Below are positions 13,282 to 24,124 of a DNA stretch of 64,000 nt, piece after piece. The translations under genes and the position numbers were made by a program. The number at the start of each line of letters is the position of its first letter. Positions within the stretch are counted from its first letter, which is position 1. The notes beneath the pieces are model-generated. The model ran no database searches and was not told the DNA's origin. It saw only the letters and a list, made by a program, of their open reading frames with translations. The DNA comes from Aspidiotus rigidus (taxonomy: Eukaryota; Arthropoda; Insecta; Hemiptera; Diaspididae), in the NCBI GenBank assembly GCA_035079385.1, contig JAVHKY010000036.1, positions 434,001 to 498,000 of the forward strand, read 5' to 3'.

Positions 13282-14041
13282 GGGATCCGGTTCACCGAAA
13301 GATTTTTCACCGCGAGTAAGTCTTTTTGAAGGAATGTACACGTCACGGACAGGAAATTCACCTGTCAGTCTTTTATTTCACCGTCAGGAAAGTTCATCTT
13401 CCTTTTATGAGTTCACCGACACCGACGACGAAATTCACCTTTTTCAATCAGCTGTTCGACTTTTATTTGATACTTTGGTATACCAAATTTTATTTATTAA
13501 AGTATTTGAATAAATGATAATGTAATAAAGAAAATTTATTCAATTGAAATATTAATATTTATAAATCAAATTAATTAAAGTAATAAATTATATTTTTTTA
13601 TTTATAATAATAATTTTTCATTTAATAAATCAATCTATTTATTTAAAATTTTGCTTATTAAAAAATTAAATTAATTAAAATTATTATCATTTCTTTTATT
13701 TTCATAATTAAATTTAATTAAAAAAATATAAAAATAAGTAATACTTGAAAATATAAAAATTCATTAAAAATTTTAATTTTATTAAACAAAATATCAAAAA
13801 TAAAATGATTAAATTAATTTTCTATTTACATTAAACTTAAATTAAACTGATTAATTAAGTTCCTTAATAAAAATAATTTATAATCGAATTTTGTCGATGA
13901 ACTTTCGTCACGGTTAACGTACCATGTCGTGAACTACTACTTCTATCAGGTGAATTATCTGTAGGTAAACTTTCTGTGGGTAAATTTTAATCGGTCAATA
14001 TTTTTAGGTGAAAAATCGTTTGCTGAAACACCCTAATCCCA
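13282..14041. mobile_element. 760-bp AT-rich MITE with 8-bp target-site duplication
   Basis: The octamer ATGGAAGA flanks the insertion at 13274-13281 and 14042-14049, and composite copy 1 supplies the related empty site near 6828. The ends form an imperfect inverted repeat: GGGATCCGGTTCACC at the left, and the reverse complement of the right end beginning GGGATTAGGGTG. Both reach a shared GATTTTTCACC. TTCACC/GGTGAA hexamers recur in both subterminal regions and look like transposase-binding motifs. The core, about 13500-13860, is almost pure A/T. The 8-bp duplication suggests hAT-type mobilisation. Confidence 0.8.
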
Positions 14042-14346
14042 ATGGAAGAATCTCTACTTACAAGATGTACCTGGTAGGAAGACGATTTTGAATGCTTTCG
14101 CTCATTGAGCTAAGATCCATCACTTACGAGAAGTTACGTGGGAACGATTTTACCTAAGTTCCTCGATGTACAGATTTGCCGGACACTCCTTCCTCTTCTT
14201 GCGCTGAGTTTTGAAATATATATATGTCTTTTGGCTGGGGTCAGTAAGAAATCAGCTTAAAATAATGTGATGCTTTACGACGTCATAAATGACCTTCACC
14301 TAGAATGAAGACTGGAAAAAATTTCGACCTGTAGCCATCATTATAC

Positions 14347-14920
14347 AGTCGATTCCACTCAATCGGGACGCCGGTTTATCAGGACAGCCGCGTAGTTGGG
14401 GAAAAAATTCAAAGAATGGGATGAAATGTATTCAAACAATGTACTTTTTATTCGCTTAATCGGGACTTCAAGTCGGTTAATAGGGACACTTTGTACAATA
14501 AAAAACATGTAATGTTGCAAGAAAAGAAGGGAAAGACTGTATGAGATAGAAAAAATCATTAAATACAGTACAGTATTTCATCTATTCATGATTTACTCAT
14601 CAGTTGCACCACGTATTCATTCAAACACAGTCAGTGTGCATTTTTTGTCGAATTTTTCTTGTGAAGTCGCGAAAAGACCTGCCCTTGAAGGATGAAATTA
14701 AAATTTTGAATCGTATAAAGGAGAAACCGGAGAACACTACTCTACGTGAGCTTCAAAAGTTTTTGTGCGTGCTAAAATCAACCATATCGCGATTGAAACG
14801 TGATGAAGTTAAACTCCGTGAAGATTTGTGTAATGAACAGATTGGAAAAGCGGGTAAGCGAAAGCGAAAAACAGGATAGGACCCTGAGGTTGATGATGCA
14901 CTCAATAAGTGATTCGCAGT
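14347..14920 (+). pseudogene. pogo/Tigger-type transposon fragment with CENP-B-like N-terminal helix-turn-helix
   Basis: TA followed by CAGTCGATTCCACTCAATCG at 14344 onward resembles a pogo/Tigger terminal repeat with its TA target. The ORF 14604-14879 contains a helix-turn-helix segment, with 'PLKDEIKILNRI' followed by 'TLRELQKF' and 'STISRLKRDEV', as in the N-terminal domain of Tigger/jerky/CENP-B proteins. A stop at 14877 interrupts it. Reading continues in frame with 'DPEVDDALNK' and a second stop where the family normally has Trp. The DDE catalytic domain and right end are missing. This is a dead 5' fragment. Confidence 0.7.
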
Positions 14921-15349
14921 AAACTAGCCAGGTAGGGGAGGGGGCGGGGAATGGCCTTGTTCGAAAGATGTTTCAAATGTCCGTCAAAATGTTGTCCCCA
15001 ATGAGAAAACTTGAAACCCAAAACATTGGACTCATCTGATCACCCTTATGGGCTGCAGAGTCATTTTTAGGTCTAAAATCCAAATGTCTGTATCCCAGGT
15101 AATAATCAATGTAACATGAGGACATTTTAGTATATGTAAACGTTCATGCATGGTATTTTTTTCAAAAAAAACAATTCACATTTTCCCTAGTTTCTAGCAA
15201 TAACAAAACTTCAAACTCGAATATTTAAAGAAATCGGGGGAGGGGGGAGGCACCCGGGGAAAATCATTAATTTGAAGCGCCATACCCTCTACTACAACAT
15301 ATTAGTACCATAGTCCTCGGTGAGGTGGAACATTCCCAAAAAAATCACT

Positions 15350-16815
15350 ATTTAATGAATTGCTGTGATTTTTCCATGAATAGCGGGGTGAACGATGACT
15401 GCTACCGCAATAGATCGCGTGAAATCAATAGCCAATGTTTGAGCTAAAAAATACGCACTCCTCTGTGGGATGAAATGGGAATGTAGATAAACCAAAAATA
15501 TATTGTCAGTATTTCGTTTGTCGATTTGGTCAATTCTTATGTAAACACATCCACGGATTAGGAGGAGTGCGTTAGATTGAGAAAAATAGTTGAAAAATCC
15601 TCCAGTCTCTGGAACAGTCTCAAAATAGTAGAGAAGTGAGAAAATCCACTTTTTCACCATGGAGGACCGTAACTTTTAGGGTTTTGTTTAGCAATTAGGT
15701 CAAATCTTCTGTTAATATGTCTTAGAAGTAGGAAAAAAATAGATAACAAATTATCCAGTGGCTGAAACAGTCTGGAAATAATAGAACATCAAGGAAATCC
15801 ACCTTTTCAACCTTGAGAACCATTTCTGGCAGTTCAGCTAGTGATTTGGTCAATTCTTTTGAGAATTCGTACATCGAGTTTTGGAAAAATTGAAAAAAAA
15901 TTCTCTAGTCGCGGGGACGCTCTGGAAATAACAAAAAACCAAAGATACACACGTCCACCCATTAGATTAATTTCCTTTACTTTAAAATATTGAGTGTTTA
16001 TTTTTGTTCCCCCGAAGTTGTGGTGGTACAAACTGTGTTATTAGGAGCCGTGCACTTGCATGAAGTGGTCGAATCTCCTCTCGACTTGAGGTGACAATCC
16101 TTCAAATATTGGAGTTTATGAGCATGGCAATACAAGGAAATGACTGTCTTCTATTGTGTCTCGGGCGAGGATTCCTCTACATCATGCGAGTGCACGGCTA
16201 CCAGTAACACAATTTGTACCGCTGCGACTCGAGGGGAAAAAAGTAAGAAATGAATCATAGTGGCGCGAGTGTATCTTAGATATTTTAATACTTCTAGAGC
16301 GTCCCAACGACTAGAGAATTTTTTTCAATTTTTTTAAAATTCGGCGTAATTCTTCTCATAAGAATCGACCATACCAATGAACAAACAGCCTAAAATTACG
16401 GTCGTCCAGGTTGAAAAAGTGGCCTTCCTCGATTTTCTACGATTTCTTGACTGTTTCAGCAGCTGGAGAATTTATTGACTCATTTTTTTCCAATTCAGCG
16501 GATATGTTTACATATAAGAATTGACCTAATTGATTAACAAAATATGAAAAATTGCAGTTCTGTAAGTTGAAAAAAAGTGGATTCTCTGGATTTCTTATGG
16601 CGCATTTACACTGAGTGTTTAAACATTTTTCAACACAACACAACACAACACAACACAACATTCTCCATAAAACCAAATGGAATCGGATCCGGCGCAACAC
16701 AACAAAACATTTGGTGTAAATGCGCCATTATAATTTCAAAACCGCGTTCCAGCCACTGGAGAATTTATTGATTGTATTTTTCTAACTTGGCGGATGTGAA
16801 CATTTTTCGACCAAG
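15350..16815. repeat. Foldback-like inverted repeat region with internal tandem units
   Basis: Units starting with 'ggtcaa..tctt' at about 15529, 15699 and 15849 repeat at roughly 150-170 bp. Each carries 'ct.tggaacagtct..aaaata'. Inverted counterparts occur at about 16300-16580 and 16740-16810, for example 'gagcgtcccaacgactagag' near 16299 against the reverse complement of about 15905-15930. A central spacer lies near 15940-16290. The arrangement resembles a foldback element. A separate 130-bp MITE sits in the right arm. Confidence 0.55.
16598..16727. mobile_element. 130-bp Harbinger-like MITE with TTA target duplication
   Basis: Perfect 14-bp terminal inverted repeats, TGGCGCATTTACAC and GTGTAAATGCGCCA, are flanked by TTA on both sides (16595-16597 and 16728-16730). 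A 3-bp TTA/TAA target is typical of PIF/Harbinger elements. Inside is a CAACA-type pentanucleotide run at about 16632-16660. No ORF. The element is nested in the foldback-like region, so it is younger than its host. Confidence 0.8.
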
Positions 16816-18065
16816 GCCATTTTTCCCTCCTTACCCGGCTAGAGCCTTTGTATTTCAATTTTATATTACATTTGCGTCAAATACAAACTTTCTACGTCTT
16901 CTCTGAGGCAAATTAGAAACAAAAATGTGCCCAAAATTGACCAATTTGCTGAAATTCTTAAATGCCTTTTTGGTGTCTCGGCATATTTCTTCAAACAGTT
17001 CATTTCTTGAATAAAATTGAAAAAAACGTGAATTTGGAAAACAATCCAGCCCCAAAAATTTACTGATGTGCGGGGGATGGAACGGTGGTGCTAAAAAGTG
17101 TTAAGTTTTTTTACATTGGCCCAAGAGTGTATATTTTCAGAAAAAAATTTTTGAAAAAACATCAATTTTTGAGATTTTTTTTACCACAATTAAATGCAAT
17201 TTTCACAGACCCAATTTATCGAATTATGCTTATTTTGGGTACCACTTGATAGAGAATTTTGAGGGGAACAACTTTGGTGTCATGACATTTTTCTTTGCAC
17301 GACTTATTTTTTGAGTAAAATAGAAAAAACCTAAATTTGGAAAACTTTCCAGCCCATCGCGATGAGAAGTAAACTCTTTGGGGTACTTTTTTACAGACAC
17401 CCTACAGAATACATTCCTGCAGAGAAAGCTTTGCTCACTTTATTTTCAGAGCTTGTAATGGTATCATTCTACTAAAGAGGCTTAATTCTTGACTTTTTGG
17501 TGTCAGCACCATTTCATTGCAGTGTGGTAAACTTGACAGGTAAATGGCTACAGTAGTAATGGAAAGGGTCTTCTACTTAAACATTTTTTGTTCCTATTAT
17601 TGGGCGCAAAGACTAAGAGCTCAGTTACATAAGCGGCAGCAAAAAATGTAGGAGCAATAGAGCAATTAAATACAGAAAATTTTATCTACGCATACAGGAA
17701 ATTTTATCAAAATTTTATCTACTCGTTACAATATTTCTCTGCACTTACGCACATTATATATAAAATCAGTCAGATTGCACCAATGCGCATATAATCGGTA
17801 CTACGATTGTGTCGCTACCTTGCTCACTTTATTGCCGCTTTGGTAGCTGAGCTCTAAAGAATTCTTTTTCACATTCTTGACAAACTACGTGCGGATTTAT
17901 AGTGGGGCAGCAAACAAAGCGTAGCAGAGAAAATATCCTTTCGTAGCAGAGAAAATATCGTTATTTCTTTTCTATGTTCAGCTCTGTTCCCCTCCTGCTC
18001 TCCTACCAACGAAACGCTGCGTTGCTTTCTTTGCTTGAACAGATCAAGTGCCACTATAAATGCGC

Positions 18066-18435
18066 ACTACGATTTGAAACTGATTAAACCGATTTGAAAA
18101 TGATTAAACCGATTCCAATCCGTGGGTTCATGAAATAACTGCTATGAGTTGGTAAACCGTTTATGTGGTGCAGTAATGCGCGTCAGCGTACTTGCTTAGA
18201 CTCAAACACGCGCAGTATCTCGTTCTGGCTTCCTTTTCTTCCCCTGAAAACCTACGATTTGAAACTGATTAAACCAATTTGAAAATGATTAAACCGATTC
18301 CAATCCGTGGGTTCATGAAATAACTGCTATGAGTTGGTAAACCGTTTATGTGGTGCAGTAATGCGCGTCAGCGTACTTGCGTTGACTCAAATACGCGCAG
18401 TATCTCGTTCTGGCTTCCTTTTCTTCCCCTGAAAA
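18066..18435. repeat. 184-bp internal tandem duplication inside composite copy 2
   Basis: The stretch beginning 'cgatttgaaactgattaaac' at about 18069 recurs at about 18253, followed in both by 'ccgattccaatccgtgggtt' and the 'ggtgcagtaatgcgcgtcag' stretch. The two units are nearly identical, so the duplication is recent. Composite copy 1 has a single unit (9566 onward). Confidence 0.75.
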
Positions 18436-19639
18436 CCTATGCGACTAACTAAAACCGGTTTGTCGCCTACTATCGTCAGTTTACAATGCTAGGAATCTAG
18501 GAGGGTGAATTTATTGCATTTGAAATATATTAGTCGCACGGACGTATTTTGCTCTGTATCTGGTTTGTGCCTTTGTCTACTGTTTTACTGTTATTTAAAC
18601 GTTATATAATTCTCTGACTTTTGCTCGCGCGCTTGTGTTCCTACCCGCATATGATCGTACCGTTTTGTTTTGCAAGATTGTATTAGTGTTTGTTTGTAAG
18701 TGATTCAAGGTGAGTAATCTTCTTCATTGGTGATGTGCTTACAATTTAGGCCTATTTTTCATATTATACTCTGAGTAAATTAATCTGAAGTTACCGGCAG
18801 TGTGATAAATGAGAGAAGTGACTCTTTTGAATGATGACTAGAGATGAGATTTCTCGGCAATTTCCAGGTCCTAGAAGAGCTAGTGCTTGGCAATCAGACA
18901 CAAAAATGTTTTTTATATTAGTAGGAATTAAAGAGAAAAAATGTAGTTGTGGAAAAGTGTTGACAGTTGGCGTAAAGGCTGGAGAATGTCTTTTTAATGC
19001 AAGAATGATCGATTTACCGCTGTATTGTTCTATAAATTATGAACCACATATTCTAAGACATTTAGTAAAATTTTGCTTTTTTAATTTTTATTATGCATGT
19101 ATTTTACCAATTTCAATCAGCACTCATGACTTTTTTTTCACATTCTGGTGCCGAATTTGTAGTTTTCAATCCTTTTAAAGATTGGTTGTTAGAAAGTAAG
19201 GTTTATCAACTCATCACTGGGAAAGGGATGTATTAAGGTAGATGCATCCTCTTTATCGCGCACTCCTTCAAACGTCTCTCAGAGCAAAGCTGTGCCTAGT
19301 CTTTTGAGGGAAGGCCAGTTTTACTAGCGCGTGTTCATTACAAATTTCTGGAAATATCAACTACCCAACAACATGGTTGTGTTATTTGAATATTTCCATA
19401 TATTAAACAGATAACAATTCTCGATTATTTGAGCTCAGTCTCGTTAAGATCCATTTAGTATGAAGCGATAAATTCCTATTAGTTAGAAGAGCAGCTTAGT
19501 TTGGCAACATTTAATGAGAATATTCTCTGGCAATGATAGCTTCATGTGGACAATAGGAAGTCACAATATTTATAGACAATATAAACTGCTCGATGGTAGG
19601 AAATTGGTTCTAGCTTTACCGTCGTAACAGTATCTTTGT

Positions 19640-19900
19640 CACGCGGTAACTATTCAAAAACACTGTACGGATATTGTAGGGGTAGAAAGCTGAACAAATG
19701 ACGGTAGACCACTGCGGCGATGGAATCAGCTTCATGTGGAAAATAAGAAGTCAAGATATTTAGACAAACTGCTTGACGGCAGGAAACTAGTTCTAATTTC
19801 ACCGGCAGGAAACTAGTTCTAATTTCACCGTGTAACAGTATCTTGTGTAACAGTATCTTTTTCATCGTGTACCTATATTGTAGGGGTAGAAAGCTAAAAG
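19640..19900. repeat. Local tandem duplications
   Basis: 'ttgtaggggtagaaagctga/a' occurs at about 19673 and 19871. 'ggcaggaaactagttctaat' occurs twice back to back at 19779-19828, and 'gtaacagtatctt' follows twice. This looks like slippage or unequal-exchange growth inside repeat DNA. Confidence 0.65.
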
Positions 19901-21170
19901 AAAGACGTTATAACACAGCGGGTATGGAATCGTGAACACAATATCTGTGTGTGATGTGGACACAATTGCTTAGTTTTCGACTGCATCGAAATGTTTTTCC
20001 GTGCAAGGTATATTCGTATTTGTAACTGTATCCAAAATGGTTCCCTGGGTTTTATAAAAAATGTTGCATTAGTTTTATATACTCGCTGGAGTAATCGTAG
20101 GTTCAACGGAGGGGAAATGGTAACTTCAGAGAGCACGCCACAAGAGGAAGTATTGTGTAATAGAAAAATGCAGAGAGAGCAGAGACAAGAACAAAAATAC
20201 TTCGAGATTACCTGGTAGGAAGACGATTTTGAATATTTTCGTCCATCGAGCCAAGACCCATCGCAGTTACTTGGGAACAATTTTACTTAAGTTTGATCTT
20301 CTTCCACCCTCCATGTACAAATGCAGAAGATTTTTCCGGATTCTCCTTCCCCTTCTTAAATAAGATTTTGTCTACAAATTTTGTAAAAAGCGTTACGTTA
20401 ATGAACTTGGGTATCATTCAAAAACGACTACTTCTGATTCCAATATTGAGAATTGAATTCAAAATTGTAGCAACGACCAGTCAACATTTTTCTGGTTTCC
20501 CTTCGGCTCATATACTGTGTGTACAGCTCGATGATCGAAAAATTTTTCCTAATTCAATTCATTTGATGGTTGAAATTCTTGAAGCCCCTTCCCGCGCGTA
20601 TATGGGGTGGACCAGAATGATGTTACCAGTATAATGGGAATTTGCGCTAAATCTGTCGTAGCACGAAAACGCAAAGCGTTAGACGTGTAGTTTAAATGGG
20701 CATGTATTTAATAGCACGCAAAAAAAAAGAAAAATGTCCCGCAAAAAAATTTTACAAAAAAATTAAAAAGTGAACGCAATCGTAATTAAGTGGCACACAA
20801 AAAATGAAAAAAATCTTCCGCATAGTATATCTCCAAAAAAAGAAAAAGTGAACGCAAAAAAAAAATGTAAAAAGAAGTAAAACTTGGATTGGTATGTTAT
20901 CGTGTAGATTGACGTAGTGTATAGATTGGCATATTATCGTGTGACGCACGTCATACACCATATAACCTGTTGCAACCTGGCAATAGAGCACATGTCAAAA
21001 TTAGTTATCCTTCTTCGCACTGATTGTACATGAGTCAGATAAGTGCCTATATTTCTCATGTACGAATAATGGCCTCGAAGCTACAAACTCGTGGATTAAA
21101 AGGTCTCACACTTTACGTGAGCGACTCCCAGTAAGCCAATTCATTCCGAGTGCTCTTTCTTTGGTTCAGA

Positions 21171-21653
21171 ATGGTCTTACCGCAGGAATCCTACATCTGT
21201 GGCGCATGTTTTGCAGAGGAACCATCGAGAACGCTACAAACATCATATCAGTGGGCATCAGTCGAAAGAGTAGTATTGGGAGAGAGCGACAGCAGAGATG
21301 ACTGCATGCGCTATTACGTCACGTCATCCACATGCCCGGGCCCCAAGAAATTAACCAAGAAGCTGTTAAAGCAGTGTTTACAGAAGATAGGTCGATGGCG
21401 ATCATTCGATGAATACGAGGAATATAGGTACAAAATTTGGAGAGTAGTTATCGACAAAATAAATATTTCAGCATCAAGTTGTTCATGTTCCCCATTTCTG
21501 AAGAATCGCGAATGCAAACATCGTCTTGGGATGATGATTCGGCTACACTTGGTAAACGTACCGCCCGCAGAAAAAGATGTACCACTGGGCTTAAAGAGGC
21601 GAAGAGGCCGACCGAAAAAAGCTACAAAAGCTCTGATGACCCAAGATAATTAA
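21171..21653 (+). pseudogene. SWIM zinc-finger fragment of a MULE-like transposase
   Basis: The ORF is open from 21150; the second ATG, 21171, follows a possible cag acceptor at about 21166-21168. The protein of about 160 aa has a SWIM-type finger (CSCSPFLKNRECKH pattern, C-x-C-x(9)-C-x-H) followed by a basic GRPKK AT-hook-like tail. That combination is common at the C-terminus of Mutator-like transposases. No MULE DDE catalytic domain is visible upstream, so this is a C-terminal fragment or exon. It lies between the inverted ends of the element. Confidence 0.55.
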
Positions 21654-22782
21654 ATTTATTTGATAATTTCTTTTTTTATTGTAATTTAAATTTTTTGAGA
21701 GAAAATTTTAATATTTTGCGTAACATAATTGTGTGAATTATTATTCTGATTGCGTTGTAGCTCCTTACTTTTTGTAAAAAATTTTTGCTTGCATAAATTT
21801 TATTTTTTTGCGTTCAATTATATACTTCCCGTTTAAATGTACGAATTTTGTATCTTAATTTTATCTTCAATTTGAGCCGTATCCGAAGTTTCTACAACTT
21901 TTTTGAGCCGAATTATGGACCAAAACGTGCCGAAAATTCACCAAATCGCCAGCAGGGTTCCCAAAATAGGCCTTGAAAATTAATTAATTTACAGTATTGA
22001 ACTGAATTTCGAAAATTTTGATAATCAAATTATTGTTTCTTAAGTGAATTTGGACAGGGAAAACGAAAAAACTAGCAACAAACCTTTAAGACGCACCAAA
22101 ATGGGTTAATGGGCCCAAAAAGAATCAAAATTTCCCCAAGTTGGAAAATTGTTCAGACTTTTCAATTGTAATTCGATTTTCAAGTGGAATTTCGCGCTGA
22201 GTTCGAAAAAAATGCTTCAAAAATATTTCGGATTACCAAAATGGGTTGATGGGCTCAAAGAGAATCAAAATTCTTCCAAGATGAAAAATTTTCGTAGTCT
22301 TCAAAAGTTGTTTTCAATTCTGAAGTAAAATTTAGCGCCGAGTCCGTGAAAAATACTGAAATGACCCTAGATGATCTCCAAAATGAAAAATCAAAAATTT
22401 TTCTCATTCTGCAGTAAAATTGTTGATTCAGGGGGTGGATGGAATGTCGACAAGTTCATCTGTCGTTGAGTGCTCGCGGTCTTGCTCGTGATGGGCGATC
22501 AGCTACAGCTCATGCAGTCTTTGATTGAGGCAAGCGAACGCCCGGAATTTCTTGGGGTTTCACCCGGAGGAGGGAATGATACCGTCAAGCTCGACTTTCG
22601 TCATGATCTCGCGGTAAGAGAACGATCAGGACCCCGTGTATGACAAAGGCAGGCGAATTATCCCTAGGTTCAACATAGATCGACTGAGGCCCAGTGTATG
22701 ATCGAGGCGGGTGCTTCCGCAAAAACTCCTGTTGTTTTGGGCGAAAGAGAGAATGATACCGGCGACTTTGTTTTCCATTTGA

Positions 22783-23212
22783 CCCTTTTTGGGTCCATTA
22801 ACCCATTTTGGTGCTTCGCAGAATTATTTAAGAATTTTATTCAGATTCAGCGCTAAATTTTATCTTAGAATCGAGAAAAACTTTAACGATTAGGCGGTTT
22901 TATCGTTTTGGGAAAATTTTGACCCTTTTTGGCCCCATTAACCCATTTTGGTGCTTTGCAGAATTTTTTAACAATCTTATTCGGATTCAGCGCTAAATTT
23001 TACTGCAGGATCGGGGGACACCTTGAAGATTACGCGATTCGAGAAAAACTTCAACGATTAGGTGGTTTTATCGTTTTGAGAAAATTTTGACCCTTTTTGG
23101 CCCCATTAACCCATTTTGGTGCTTTGCAGAATTTTTTAACAATCTTATTCGGATTCAGCGCTAAATTTTACTGCAGGTTCGGGGGACACCTTGAAGATTA
23201 CGCGATTCTTTC
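22783..23212. repeat. Three tandem units inside the MULE right arm
   Basis: 'gacccttttt(g/t)gg..cca' followed by 'ttaacccattttggtgcttt' recurs at about 22783, 22919 and 23089. It continues in each with 'attcagcgctaaattt' and, in the last two, 'gggggacaccttgaagatta'. Spacing is about 135-170 bp. Inverted equivalents sit near 22096 and 22235. Confidence 0.7.
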
Positions 23213-23422
23213 AATCATGGAAAATTGTTTTTCGATAATTCACAACTTTGAGAACCCCTGCTGTCAAATTTCGGCACATTTTGGTCCATAATTCGGCTCA
23301 GAGAAGTCGTAGAAACTTTGGATATGGCTCAAATTAAGAATAAAATTGAGATTCAAAATCGTACATTTAAACTATAGGTTTAACGTTTTGCGTTTTTGCG
23401 CTACAACAGATTTAGCGCAAGC

Positions 23423-24089
23423 GAAATTTAACCCTGATTCCGAAAAAAAATACCCGAATCTTGGGAGTGGGGGATTTTCTATTTCTCACTTTGGAAATCT
23501 TGGCAAATTGGTCAATACTTGGCACATTTTGGTCCATAACTCGGCTCAAAGGAGACTCAGAAAGCTCGTACTTGACGCCTATCAATATCTTTTTCGCGAG
23601 CTCTGTACATGATTCGATGATTCTCCATGAAGTGGAGAAATTTACTTGAAACGTTTATATTTTGCTCGGGCACTCAGTCTAATAGTTCTCTTTGGTATTT
23701 TCAAAAGGTGCTTAACTATCATCAGTCATTGGAATAGGGAAATCTAAAGATATACACGATGACGTAACGACTAACCATGGTAATCTTTGTCCTCACTGGT
23801 ATTTATATGGTTCAACCTATTCAAATAAAATGACAGCTGCAAAGAAACTTGAAACTTCAGGAAGAGGTTTTTTATCATCCACGAATGTGTGTTTATTGGA
23901 AGAGCGATGTGGCTTACGATCATATCAGAAGCTATACACAGGCCTCAAATCACTGATTAAGACTATACCCTACATTATCTCAATGATTCTGAAGACTGAA
24001 AGGAGGGAACTTATGATCTTCCAAACCGTCCTACAATGATCCCCATGTCAAATTCATCCTCTCTAACTAAATTGATGTAAGGTTCTTCT
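23423..24089. other. Spacer upstream of CMTR1 copy B
   Basis: About 23480-23560 holds a short inverted match to the 7440/16880 repeat family ('tggcacattttggtccataa'). From about 23600 to 24089 there is no recognisable repeat or ORF of merit. The CMTR1 promoter or 5' exon may lie here but I cannot place it. Confidence 0.35.
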
Positions 24090-24124
24090 TTCTTTCCTTT
24101 CAGCTTAGAAAATCTATTTACAAC
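24090..24124 (+). promoter_or_regulatory. Probable 5'UTR intron acceptor and short leader of CMTR1 copy B
   Basis: A pyrimidine-rich stretch ends in cag at 24103, followed by 21 nt of leader before the ATG at 24125. This suggests the 5'UTR is split and the true promoter lies inside the repeat-rich upstream DNA. The equivalent part of copy A lies outside the window apart from 12 nt. Confidence 0.5.

Larger units (their letters stand above)
12385..19420. repeat. Composite repeated segment, copy 2, enlarged by later insertions
   Basis: Same block order as 6497-10620. The first block is 12385-13281 and continues at 14042-14345, split by a 760-bp MITE. The second block is 16850-17455 and the third is 17455-19420. 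Extra DNA, namely a pogo-type fragment and foldback DNA, lies between the first and second blocks. Part of the first block recurs again at about 20080-20340. Confidence 0.6.
20641..23422. mobile_element. Mutator-like (MULE-type) element remnant with inverted ends
   Basis: The left end, 20642-20697, starts GCGCTAAATCTG. It is the approximate inverse of the right end, about 23364-23418, which ends CAGATTTAGCGC; identity is high over about 55 bp. Inside lie a SWIM-finger ORF (21171-21653) and a long inverted repeat: arm 21832-22400 against arm 22760-23370. The arms contain 2-3 tandem units built on 'cccattaacccattttggtg' or its reverse complement. A clear target duplication was not found. The SWIM finger plus inverted ends support a MULE. 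The foldback arms may be a second, nested element. Confidence 0.55.

Noticed and set aside
18831..19178. 115-codon ORF in the composite repeat
   Set aside because: The same stretch in the other copy (about 10090-10340) has stops and indels, so the frame is not conserved.
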